IMG/VR virus record: IMGVR_UViG_3300030339_000026
Location: 1 to 64,000 of that record
Strand: one strand, 5' to 3'
Length of the DNA: 64,000 nucleotides
Origin: a virus
The position numbers were made by a program, and so were the translations under genes. Within the stretch, counting starts at the first letter, position 1; each line of letters starts with the position of its first letter. Below the pieces are notes generated by a model, which did no database searches, had not been told where the DNA came from, and saw only the letters and a program-made list of their open reading frames with translations. Below are positions 28,321-34,545 of the stretch, piece by piece.

Positions 28321-28582
28321 GGTTGATTTCAAATCACAAACTTTAGAGATTATATCTAATATAACTGTAAAAGAGTTATTAGCTATTACAAATGCTGTTG
28401 ATCTTTCAAGTTTTACAATAATTAGTTCAATAAATAAGCTTGAAATTACAGGTGTTAGAACTGAATCTGAGAATATTATAATTCTTAAGAGTCTAGGTTA
28501 TTATACAAATAAAGTAATTGCTGAAAAACTTGGATTAAGTGAACGAACAGTTTATCGTAAACTAAAAGAATTAGGTATTTAA
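28307..28582 (+). CDS. Small HTH regulator
   Basis: 91 aa from MEKIKVDFKSQTLEIISNIT. The C-terminal 30 residues form a clear helix-turn-helix: YYTNKVIAEKLGLSERTVYR followed by KLKELGI, like LuxR/Fis-type ends. The N-terminal half is mixed. Likely binds DNA near the right-arm leaders. A hairpin (GAGTCTCC...GGAGATTT, 28595-28629) follows the stop. Confidence 0.72.
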   Translation: MEKIKVDFKSQTLEIISNITVKELLAITNAVDLSSFTIISSINKLEITGVRTESENIIILKSLGYYTNKVIAEKLGLSERTVYRKLKELGI

Positions 28583-28646
28583 TCACACACTTTTGAGTCT
28601 CCGAAAGCCGTAAGGTGATTAGGAGATTTATTAAACTTATTAAATT

Positions 28647-28874
28647 ATGATAATAACAATTTATCTCATTGGAATTCCGTTATTCCCATTCATTATTATG
28701 CTTTTCACAAAGTTCTTTCCAAATGTTTTAGAATGTGATGATCCTGCTGATTATGCATTGGGTTATGGAATGATGTCATTATTTTGGCCATTTGTATTAT
28801 TTGTTGCATCAATAGGTATAATCTATTATAAGTTTTATCAAATGATAAATACTATAGATAAACATAAAAAGTAG
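28647..28874 (+). CDS. Small membrane protein, two spans
   Basis: 75 aa, MIITIYLIGIPLFPFIIMLF. Two hydrophobic spans (residues 2-22 and 46-65) separated by an acidic loop, then a basic tail (DKHKK), stop TAG. The second span FWPFVLFVASIGIIYY has a homologue in the broken gene at 29242 (SLIWPIGLIIMAIF), which makes the two paralogues. Confidence 0.72.
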   Translation: MIITIYLIGIPLFPFIIMLFTKFFPNVLECDDPADYALGYGMMSLFWPFVLFVASIGIIYYKFYQMINTIDKHKK

Positions 28875-28887
28875 CAATACTCTCTCA

Positions 28888-29053
28888 TAAACATAATTGA
28901 AAAAATCATTAGATCTGATGGTTTTTAGTACGGTACAGATATCCCGGGTTCAATTATGTTTACTTTCATAAAAGACTTATGATTTGATTAACCGTCGTCC
29001 GACGGTGTTGCATACGGTGCATAATAGTCCGGAGCCTATCATGAGTCTTTTTT
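28888..29053 (+). ncRNA. Structured non-coding RNA with two long-stem hairpins, ends as terminator
   Basis: First stem TAAACATAATTGAA (28888-28901) pairs perfectly with 28949-28962. Second stem AAAGACTTATGAT (28971-28983) pairs with ATCATGAGTCTTT (29038-29050) and is followed by T's, enclosing a CCGTCG-TC-CGACGG hairpin and a TGCATACGGTGCA hairpin. No coding frame. It may be a terminator with extra domains or a small trans-acting RNA. The 28875-29148 stretch holds nothing else that I can identify. Confidence 0.6.
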
Positions 29054-29148
29054 ACAATATACATTCCTCATCAGTCTGTATTTCTTTCTAATTATCATTA
29101 TTTCTATCCCAACTATATTTAGTATTACAGTGATGTAAGAACAATATG

Positions 29149-29226
29149 ACTCAGCCTAGGAGAGTATAACATCAGTTTCTGAAGAGACTAGGACGAAACG
29201 GGGAGCTCATCACTCCCGTCAAACTC
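29149..29226 (+). ncRNA. Hammerhead ribozyme B (type I)
   Basis: 5' hairpin ACTC (29149-29152)/GAGT (29162-29165) with loop CCTAG that pairs with CTAGG (29188-29192) in loop II. Stem I AGTTT (29174-29178), core CTGAAGA (29179-29185), GAAA at 29195-29198, stem III ACGGG...CCCGT (29198-29219), C17 at 29220, stem I return AAACT. All invariant core bases are present. Predicted cleavage after 29220, leaving a 21-nt leader before the ATG at 29242. Confidence 0.85.
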
Positions 29227-29241
29227 AAAAACTTATTTATT

Positions 29242-29453
29242 ATGATAACATTAATCATTATTTATATTATTGGATTAATATTATGTCCAATATTATTACT
29301 TGTATTAGAATATAATTTTCCTGGTAGTATGTATTTAAATAACGGTCAAAATATCGGAGCATTTTTACAACATCATTAATTTGACCAATAGGTTTAATAA
29401 TAATGGCAATATTTTTATTTGATCATATTGCATCTAATATTCATAAAAATTAA
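29242..29453 (+). pseudogene. Small membrane protein with -1 shift at T5 run, TGA=Trp
   Basis: Frame 0 gives 45 aa (MITLIIIYIIGLILCPILLL to GAFLQHH-TAA). A -1 shift at the five T's at 29362-29366 instead gives GAFFTTSLI-W(TGA 29382)-PIGLIIMAIF and a TAA at 29451. This aligns with the intact paralogue at 28647 (MMSLFWPFVLFVASIG). So the full gene needs one more T (or a frameshift) and TGA read as Trp. Either a sequencing or natural homopolymer deletion, or programmed slippage. Confidence 0.7.
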
Positions 29454-29457
29454 TCAA

Positions 29458-29640
29458 ATGCTAAACATAATATTAATTACAATCGTTATCATTTTAATAG
29501 TGGTAATGGTTGCAATTTTAGTAGCTCTTATAGTTGATGTATTTACATACTTTAAATTACCAAAGATATGTATATTATATGGTATTATAATACTATTATT
29601 AATTGTTAACATTGCTATTCATTTAGAAAAATCAGTTTAA
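29458..29640 (+). CDS. Small membrane protein, two spans
   Basis: 60 aa from MLNIILITIVIILIVVMVAI. Two hydrophobic spans (1-26 and 36-53) with a short FTYFKLPK loop. Part of a run of small membrane proteins and lipoproteins between 28647 and 31083. Ends TAA one base before the next ATG. Confidence 0.62.
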   Translation: MLNIILITIVIILIVVMVAILVALIVDVFTYFKLPKICILYGIIILLLIVNIAIHLEKSV

Positions 29641-29641
29641 A

Positions 29642-29911
29642 ATGAAATTAAAAATCTTTATTATTAATATTGTTGTAGCAATAGTATTAATTGTTTCTTT
29701 TACTGCATGTAATTCTCAATCAAGAAGACATGCTCCAGTATTATCAAAAACTTACACAATAACTTACAAAGGATATCTTTCTGGTAAGTTTCTAAAACGT
29801 TCTACATTCATTAGTGCTCGTACTCCAATTGAAGCTGTACAAATACTTAAAGAACAAACGTTTGTTGGATTCGATAGTATTAGTGTTAACTCAATTAGAC
29901 CTAAAGAATAA
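29642..29911 (+). CDS. Lipoprotein
   Basis: 89 aa. Signal peptide MKLKIFIINIVVAIVLIVSF with lipobox FTAC (Cys about 23). The mature part (TYTITYKGYLSGKFLKRSTF, then ISARTPIEAVQIL) is a small alpha/beta domain. The TAA overlaps the next ATG. Exported to the envelope of the infected cell; function unknown. Confidence 0.75.
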   Translation: MKLKIFIINIVVAIVLIVSFTACNSQSRRHAPVLSKTYTITYKGYLSGKFLKRSTFISARTPIEAVQILKEQTFVGFDSISVNSIRPKE

Positions 29912-30183
29912 TGATTAAAATTATTGTTAATATTATTGTAATAGTTTTGGTTATTATTCTTTTACGAGTATTAACATCTTGTGAAGCAAGAAGTGGGCAT
30001 ATGCATCAAGCTACAAAACCCACAATTGCTACACAAGTTGAATCAATAACTAAACCAAAACATAAATTGGTTTACACATATTACATCACACACATTAAAT
30101 CTCGGGATAAAATCAAGGTTTATGTGTATGATGATGATATAACATCGTACGAGTATCCAATTGATAAATTTAAAATCAAATAA
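29911..30183 (+). CDS. Lipoprotein
   Basis: 90 aa. Hydrophobic N-terminus with lipobox LTSC (Cys about 24: LLRVLTSCEARSG). The mature domain (HKLVYTYYITHIKSRDKIKV) resembles the preceding lipoprotein in size and strand pattern, so the two could be diverged duplicates. Start overlaps the previous stop. Confidence 0.73.
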   Translation: MIKIIVNIIVIVLVIILLRVLTSCEARSGHMHQATKPTIATQVESITKPKHKLVYTYYITHIKSRDKIKVYVYDDDITSYEYPIDKFKIK

Positions 30184-30185
30184 TC

Positions 30186-30353
30186 ATGATAATATTATTA
30201 TTACTTTTATTATGTTTCGATATATTTCTAACAAGAAAATATTATATTGAAAAAGATCTTACAGGTGTATTACTTGGAGGTTTTGCGTGTGGATTTATAA
30301 TGTGTGGGATTGTACTTATGTTGTGTATTAAGTTTCACATTCCATTACAATAA
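30186..30353 (+). CDS. Small membrane protein
   Basis: 55 aa, MIILLLLLLCFDIFLTRKYY. Two hydrophobic spans with a charged turn (RKYYIEKDLTG). It resembles the product at 30940 (LSLCLAFDIFMGLI, then a charged turn, then a span), so likely a paralogue. Begins 2 nt after the previous stop and ends 2 nt before the next start. Confidence 0.58.
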   Translation: MIILLLLLLCFDIFLTRKYYIEKDLTGVLLGGFACGFIMCGIVLMLCIKFHIPLQ

Positions 30354-30355
30354 TC

Positions 30356-30649
30356 ATGGTACTATTCTTATTAATTGTTGGATATTTATTATCCATTGTT
30401 CTGTGTAGTGTCTTATATAGAATTGCATCTCCGAAGTATTTAGATATATTTAGTAAATATGAAGCTGAATGTGATTTTATGTGGTTTATTCCTGGAATAA
30501 ATACATTAATAGTGATATTTATGATTGGATTATTATTAATTGTTTTTATCTGTATGTTATGCGATAAACTCATAAAAAGAGTTCGCTTTAATATCCGATT
30601 TAAATGGTTAGATAATTTCATCACCAAATTTAAAAATGAAGATCTATAA
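30356..30649 (+). CDS. Membrane protein, two spans
   Basis: 97 aa, MVLFLLIVGYLLSIVLCSVL. A second span GINTLIVIFMIGLLLIVFIC lies mid-protein, then a basic tail (RFNIRFKWLDNFITKFK). Similar in plan to the 56426 product (FIPIINTLGVCFFMYMLI) and the 54991 product. The TAA overlaps the next ATG. Confidence 0.66.
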   Translation: MVLFLLIVGYLLSIVLCSVLYRIASPKYLDIFSKYEAECDFMWFIPGINTLIVIFMIGLLLIVFICMLCDKLIKRVRFNIRFKWLDNFITKFKNEDL

Positions 30650-30768
30650 TGTTAACTAAAACTCAAGCAATAGTAATTTGTTTATCACCGTTCTTAATCT
30701 TCTATTTATTTGTAGAATTGTGTGCAATGTTTATATCAATAGAATGTAAAATCAAAAAACATGACTAA
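30649..30768 (+). CDS. Small membrane protein (39 aa)
   Basis: MLTKTQAIVICLSPFLIFYL: one hydrophobic span preceded by a TKT motif. The next gene also starts with TKTEKTLLYIAPWIIFYLLG, so these are tandem paralogues. Overlaps its neighbours by 1 and 8 nt. Confidence 0.55.
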   Translation: MLTKTQAIVICLSPFLIFYLFVELCAMFISIECKIKKHD

Positions 30769-30940
30769 AACTGAAAAAACTCTATTATACATTGCACCAT
30801 GGATTATCTTTTACTTGTTAGGTTCATTTATTGGACTACAATTCAATATTATCAAATGGCAAGAAGAATCACGAATGGGATATGTAATGCTTTCTTTACT
30901 TATTGATTGTGGAATATTAATGTTTAAATACATAAGCTAA
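30761..30940 (+). CDS. Small membrane protein (59 aa)
   Basis: MTKTEKTLLYIAPWIIFYLL, one N-terminal span and a weaker second span (YVMLSLLIDCGILMF). Paralogue of the preceding 39-aa gene at its N-terminus. Stop overlaps the next start (TAATG). Confidence 0.55.
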   Translation: MTKTEKTLLYIAPWIIFYLLGSFIGLQFNIIKWQEESRMGYVMLSLLIDCGILMFKYIS

Positions 30941-31083
30941 TGGTAATTATACTCAGTCTATGTTTAGCATTTGATATATTTATGGGATTAATATGTTTTG
31001 ATAAAGAAAATCATATTATGTCGCATTTATATGCTGCCGCAGCTGGATTTTTATTAGCTGCAATTATTGTAAATATACTTTAA
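30940..31083 (+). CDS. Small membrane protein (47 aa)
   Basis: MVIILSLCLAFDIFMGLICF, then a charged turn and the span AAAAGFLLAAIIVNIL. Similar in plan to the 30186 product. Last of the uninterrupted small-membrane-protein run; a long non-coding stretch follows. Confidence 0.55.
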   Translation: MVIILSLCLAFDIFMGLICFDKENHIMSHLYAAAAGFLLAAIIVNIL

Positions 31084-31089
31084 ACTCTT

Positions 31090-31636
31090 AGCATCAAGCA
31101 ACTTTCATCAGATAAACGGTTGGATATGTATATTCTCTATATAATAACGTTATAAATAATATAATCTCTTATATAAGAAGCATATCTGAATAACTAATCA
31201 AGAAGAGATTCAGTATGGTGGTTTGATGCCTTTAAACAGTATAATACTAACTGCAAATAAGTATAATGAAAACCTGTGCGCAATCCTCCGATGAAAGTGT
31301 GGAACTTCCGAGTGTAAGGTATAACGGCTATATGTACAAATAGCATCCATTCTGTCAATCCTTGAAGACAAATTAATAAAAGATAGGTATACTAAAACCG
31401 ATGCCGTGCTAATTGCTGGTGTCAAAAACAAGCCAACGTAATATCGTCCTGAAACTGGCTATGGGAGCAAAAGGGTGAAGCTCTTTATTACGAAAGAATG
31501 CTTCCCGGTTAGATTCACCGATTTTATCGGTGATGTACCGCGAAGTAAACAATGGTTATCATATTAATTTTGATAACAAACACTAAGGGAGTACACATCG
31601 TCGCATTTGGACATATAGTGTGTACTCTCTTTTTTA
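31090..31636 (+). ncRNA. Large candidate structured ncRNA (about 550 nt)
   Basis: No credible gene on either strand between 31084 and 31724, although base composition is less AT-rich than in the coding neighbours. Local hairpins are dense, such as CACCGATTTTATCGGTG (31523-31539) and long near-inverted repeats around 31130-31190. The stretch ends in a strong terminator (31587-31636), which suggests that it is a transcript. Not recognised as RNase P, tmRNA or rRNA. Size recalls the large phage RNAs ROOL and GOLLD, but I cannot match their consensus by eye. Confidence 0.5.
31587..31636 (+). terminator. Rho-independent terminator ending the ncRNA
   Basis: GAGTACACA (31589-31597) pairs with TGTGTACTC (31619-31627) and is followed by TCTTTTTTAT. 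Hammerhead C begins directly after it. Confidence 0.85.
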
Positions 31637-31639
31637 TTA

Positions 31640-31708
31640 ACTCAACCAGTAGAGTATAAAATAGTTTCTGATGAGACTGGACGAAATATGTTTAAACATA
31701 TCAAACTC
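31640..31708 (+). ncRNA. Hammerhead ribozyme C (type I)
   Basis: 5' hairpin ACTC/GAGT (31640-31655) with loop CCAGT pairing ACTGG (31676-31680) in loop II. Stem I AGTTT (31663-31667), core CTGATGA (31668-31674), GAAA at 31683-31686, fully palindromic stem III ATATGTTTAAACATAT (31686-31701), C17 at 31702, return AAACT. Perfect consensus core. Cleavage after 31702 would leave a 22-nt leader for the ATG at 31725. Confidence 0.9.
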
Positions 31709-31724
31709 AAAAACAAATAAGATT

Positions 31725-31901
31725 ATGTCAAAAACTAAATCAATCATCGCCATAACAGGTAACAATGTAAAAGTAGAAATAATATCAGGTTTAACTCCAA
31801 GACAAGCAGCTTATCAAAGAAGAGAGCTTGCTACATCCGAAGAAAACTTTGATATGTTAGGTAAAACATGTGCAATTTATCGTACTAAAACTTGTAAGTA
31901 A
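31725..31901 (+). CDS. Small hypothetical protein behind hammerhead C
   Basis: 58 aa from MSKTKSIIAITGNNVKVEII; an upstream in-frame ATG at 31671 lies in the ribozyme core and is not used. Contains SGLTPRQAAYQRRELATSEE. Function unknown. The TAA overlaps the next ATG. Confidence 0.65.
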   Translation: MSKTKSIIAITGNNVKVEIISGLTPRQAAYQRRELATSEENFDMLGKTCAIYRTKTCK

Positions 31902-31978
31902 TGAAACTATTTAAAGCTATTGCTATTGTAATAATGTGTGTGTCAGTTGGATTATTTATCTTAACACTATTTAAATAA
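31901..31978 (+). CDS. Very small membrane protein (25 aa)
   Basis: MKLFKAIAIVIMCVSVGLFI: one membrane span with a basic start. Start and stop overlap those of both neighbours (TAATG junctions), which supports translation. Confidence 0.48.
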   Translation: MKLFKAIAIVIMCVSVGLFILTLFK

Positions 31979-32172
31979 TGCATATCACATTCGAACCCGC
32001 ATTTGGAGTATTGTTGATTGTTATCGCTCATACAATAATAACCCATTTATTTAATTGGTTACATCGTGTCGTACTTAAAGAATTCGAGATTTTCGTAATA
32101 TTTATAGGATTATTTCATTTTTGTGAAGTAATGTTTGTATTTGCTATGTTAACCGGTCTTTATTTAAAGTAA
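31978..32172 (+). CDS. Small membrane protein
   Basis: 64 aa, MHITFEPAFGVLLIVIAHTI, two spans (8-26 and 40-60). Last gene of this short operon, followed by a terminator hairpin. No family recognised. Confidence 0.6.
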   Translation: MHITFEPAFGVLLIVIAHTIITHLFNWLHRVVLKEFEIFVIFIGLFHFCEVMFVFAMLTGLYLK

Positions 32173-32180
32173 ACTCTTTC

Positions 32181-32220
32181 GAGTTTCCAAACCATAGAAA
32201 TATGGGGAGGAAACTCTTTT
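32181..32220 (+). terminator. Terminator with GAAA-capped inner hairpin
   Basis: GAGTTTCC (32181-32188) pairs with GGAAACTC (32209-32216) and is followed by TTTT. Inside lies CCATAGAAATATGG, a hairpin with a GAAA tetraloop. A similar nested design occurs at 55710-55750 (CCGTAGAAATACGG). The 100 nt between this and the next gene hold an AGTGTG/CACACT-closed stretch. Confidence 0.65.
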
Positions 32221-32321
32221 AATCTAATTAGTGTGTAAGATAGGTACATTAGGTGTACGCGCTACAGTTGGTAATTCTTATAAAAGGTGCAACCTTTCAC
32301 ACTTATTTCAAAACTTAAAAT

Positions 32322-32630
32322 ATGAATAAAATTACATTAAATAAAAGTTATGAATGTGATATATTAATTAGAGTATATGAATCACAAAATCCAAATGTAC
32401 CTGAAAGTGATCAAATTGTAGGTGAAGTTTTATTTAAAGATAAACCTCATATTAGAGCATCTGCTTGGCTTCCAAAAGGTATTGCTGAATTTATAAATTC
32501 TGAACTATTAAAAATAGAAGATAAAAATTATAATATTCATATTTCTAATGAATTACCATATCAAGTTGGAGTTCTCACTTCATGTAAAGAAAATTTTGAT
32601 TTATATATGAATAAATTATTAAATAAATAA
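32322..32630 (+). CDS. Hypothetical protein
   Basis: 102 aa, MNKITLNKSYECDILIRVYE. Mixed alpha/beta; contains a single TGG Trp (ASAWLPKGIAEF). Very AT-rich. No recognised family. First gene of a short operon with the following membrane protein. Confidence 0.66.
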   Translation: MNKITLNKSYECDILIRVYESQNPNVPESDQIVGEVLFKDKPHIRASAWLPKGIAEFINSELLKIEDKNYNIHISNELPYQVGVLTSCKENFDLYMNKLLNK

Positions 32631-32637
32631 AAACAAA

Positions 32638-33126
32638 ATGGATTATATTAAACTCTTTTATTGGCTCACAGTAGTCGATGGTTTCAAACATGTACTTTTA
32701 GGAGTATTAATTATCTTCGGAATTCTTTTAGCACTCAATGTTATATTGAAGCTGGTTTCATTTATCGAAAGTGATGAAGATTTAAATGATCGTTGTAGTA
32801 AACCTTTACGTTGGATAATTCCAATATTCTCAATTTGTTTACTTGCTCATGCATTCATACCAAGTAAAAAAGATACGTTGTTAATCATTGGTGGTGGAAC
32901 TGCTATGAATTATGTTACAACTGATTCAACATGTAAACAAATTCCTAAAGAACTAAGTACATTTGTTATATCCGAATTAAAAGCAATGTCTGCGGATGCT
33001 AAAACAAGCTTAGGTGTTGTCGATCAACAAAATAAATTACTTGATGAAGCCAAGAAAATGTCTTCTAAAGAACTCATTGAGAAAATGAAGAATGATACAT
33101 CATTTGCTAAAATTCTCTTAAAATAA
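32638..33126 (+). CDS. Membrane protein with soluble C-terminal domain
   Basis: 162 aa, MDYIKLFYWLTVVDGFKHVL. Two spans (about 18-40 and 62-80), then a hydrophilic helical domain with repeated lysines (KAMSADAKTSLGVVDQQNKL). It resembles phage proteins of this plan that sit in the inner membrane; function unknown. Followed by a strong terminator. Confidence 0.7.
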   Translation: MDYIKLFYWLTVVDGFKHVLLGVLIIFGILLALNVILKLVSFIESDEDLNDRCSKPLRWIIPIFSICLLAHAFIPSKKDTLLIIGGGTAMNYVTTDSTCKQIPKELSTFVISELKAMSADAKTSLGVVDQQNKLLDEAKKMSSKELIEKMKNDTSFAKILLK

Positions 33127-33214
33127 TTAAGCCATAGTTAGTATTTGTAAATTTTTATTGGATTTATACAGAACATTGTGAAATGTGAAGTATATTAGTA
33201 TTATTATTTGATTT

Positions 33215-33250
33215 AAACGCAGCGGTTATAACGTCCGCTGCGTTTTTATT
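33215..33250 (+). terminator. Rho-independent terminator
   Basis: AAACGCAGCGG (33215-33225) pairs with CCGCTGCGTTT (33235-33245) with a short loop, then TTATT. Lies just before hammerhead D. Confidence 0.93.
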
Positions 33251-33252
33251 CA

Positions 33253-33316
33253 CCTCATCCAGAAGAGGCTAAAAAGTTTACTGAAGAGGCTGGACGAAAC
33301 ACATTATGTATAAACT
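33253..33316 (+). ncRNA. Hammerhead ribozyme D (type I)
   Basis: 5' hairpin CCTC (33253-33256)/GAGG (33265-33268), a compensated version of ACTC/GAGT, with loop TCCAG pairing CTGGA (33290-33294) in loop II. Stem I AGTTTA (33275-33280), core CTGAAGA (33281-33287), GAAA at 33296-33299, short stem III ACA/TGT with a 5-nt loop, A17 at 33310, return TAAACT. Predicted cleavage after 33310, 21 nt before the ATG at 33332. Confidence 0.82.
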
Positions 33317-33331
33317 CAAAACAAATTAAAA

Positions 33332-33478
33332 ATGGAAAAAACTATTGTATTATCCGAAGTGGTTACTAAACACAAAAAGGTTAAAGCAGGTAAAATATTA
33401 ACCTCATCTCAAAATGAAAAGCAAATTATGCGTAAAGCATGGAATGCAAAGTCTGATACTTTAATATCTTACAAGTAA
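33332..33478 (+). CDS. Small basic protein behind hammerhead D
   Basis: 48 aa, MEKTIVLSEVVTKHKKVKAG, lysine-rich, one TGG Trp. Start at the standard distance from the AAACTCAAAA leader; TAA one base before the next ATG. Function unknown. Confidence 0.55.
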   Translation: MEKTIVLSEVVTKHKKVKAGKILTSSQNEKQIMRKAWNAKSDTLISYK

Positions 33479-33479
33479 A

Positions 33480-33800
33480 ATGATTGAACCAATTAGACCA
33501 AATCAGGTTAAACGTATTTTACCTGATTATATCATTGATTCAGTGAATCAATTGATTGAAGAAAGATATAATGGTGGGTCTTTTACAATTACAAAGAAAG
33601 AAATCATTACTAAAGCTTTTAATCATCCGGATCAAACTGAATATGAAAATCGTTCATCATTTGAAAGACATTTATATGATAAAAAATATTTAGATTTCGA
33701 ATCTCTTTATCACAAAGCTGGTTGGGAATGTGAATATATGTCTCCTGATCGAGGTAATTCTAATTTTGATTCTTATTACAAATTCATTAATAAATTGTAA
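33480..33800 (+). CDS. Hypothetical protein
   Basis: 106 aa, MIEPIRPNQVKRILPDYIID. Helical N-terminal half (VNQLIEERYNGGSFTITKKE) with a mixed end (YMSPDRGNSNFDSYYKF). The FTITKKEII pattern followed by YHKAGW recalls small phage replication-associated proteins, but I cannot assign a family. Confidence 0.66.
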   Translation: MIEPIRPNQVKRILPDYIIDSVNQLIEERYNGGSFTITKKEIITKAFNHPDQTEYENRSSFERHLYDKKYLDFESLYHKAGWECEYMSPDRGNSNFDSYYKFINKL

Positions 33801-33801
33801 C

Positions 33802-33879
33802 ATGCAATTATCCTTAGGAATCATCATCATTGTAGCGATAGCTGCAGTGATGATAACTAACATCATTAAATCTAGATAG
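33802..33879 (+). CDS. Very small membrane protein (25 aa)
   Basis: MQLSLGIIIIVAIAAVMITN, one span, basic end, stop TAG, 1 nt before the next ATG. Similar size and plan to the 31901 product. Confidence 0.45.
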   Translation: MQLSLGIIIIVAIAAVMITNIIKSR

Positions 33880-33880
33880 T

Positions 33881-34297
33881 ATGATAATTAAAATATTAGA
33901 TTACGTAAGACAAGGAATATTTATTGCAATATTCTTTTTTATGTGTTTTTCATTTGGATATTTTTGTTATAATCCAAGTTGTCAAGGTACGATTATTCAT
34001 CAAAAAGGTACTGTTACTGGAATGTGGGATCTTGGTGACAATGATTTACAAATTTTTGTTACATATAAAGATGATTTTGGTGAATTTATTGATGTTCCTC
34101 GTAAAGAATTTAATAAAATAAAACTTAAAGATTCATATATTGGTAATAAAACCAAAGAGATAGAACTTCCAATTATTTTTAAATGTTCTTATATATGTGG
34201 TATTATATCATCTATACTTTTATTTGGAATAACTTTATTGTGGTTAATTTGTGGTAGTCATGTGTTCACCAAAAAATGGTGGTACGATAATTTTTAA
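33881..34297 (+). CDS. Membrane protein with extracytoplasmic domain
   Basis: 138 aa, MIIKILDYVRQGIFIAIFFF. N-terminal span, a central beta-rich segment (TVTGMWDLGDNDLQIFVTYK) probably outside the membrane, and a C-terminal span (YICGIISSILLFGITLLWLI). DUF3592-like plan. Function unknown. Confidence 0.68.
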   Translation: MIIKILDYVRQGIFIAIFFFMCFSFGYFCYNPSCQGTIIHQKGTVTGMWDLGDNDLQIFVTYKDDFGEFIDVPRKEFNKIKLKDSYIGNKTKEIELPIIFKCSYICGIISSILLFGITLLWLICGSHVFTKKWWYDNF

Positions 34298-34299
34298 AT

Positions 34300-34545
34300 A
34301 TGATAAAACTCATAACATTTAATGACACTAATGCTATTTGGACTGACGAAGCTGTTGCTCCGTTATCCCAAATAGTGTGTCGTCAGTTACAGAACTTAGA
34401 ACTTTTGCCTGATTATGTTATGTTGCAATTTAATTGTAATGAAGCTGATCTTGCTCGAGTATCTAATAGTAGAAATCAATTTCATGCGTGTATTCAACGG
34501 TATTATGTACCAGAGTTATTAATTAAATCTAAAAAGACATGTTAA
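34300..34545 (+). CDS. Small hypothetical protein
   Basis: 81 aa, MIKLITFNDTNAIWTDEAVA. Basic C-terminus (ELLIKSKKTC). Its end overlaps the start of the following large gene by 7 nt, so they are translationally coupled. Family unknown. Confidence 0.6.
   Translation: MIKLITFNDTNAIWTDEAVAPLSQIVCRQLQNLELLPDYVMLQFNCNEADLARVSNSRNQFHACIQRYYVPELLIKSKKTC

Noticed and set aside
31210-31431. 73-aa minus-strand frame in the large non-coding region
   Set aside because: No membrane or domain pattern, no neighbours on that strand, and it crosses predicted hairpins.
31090-31636. RNase P RNA, rRNA or riboswitch
   Set aside because: None of the conserved cores of these RNAs is visible in the stretch.
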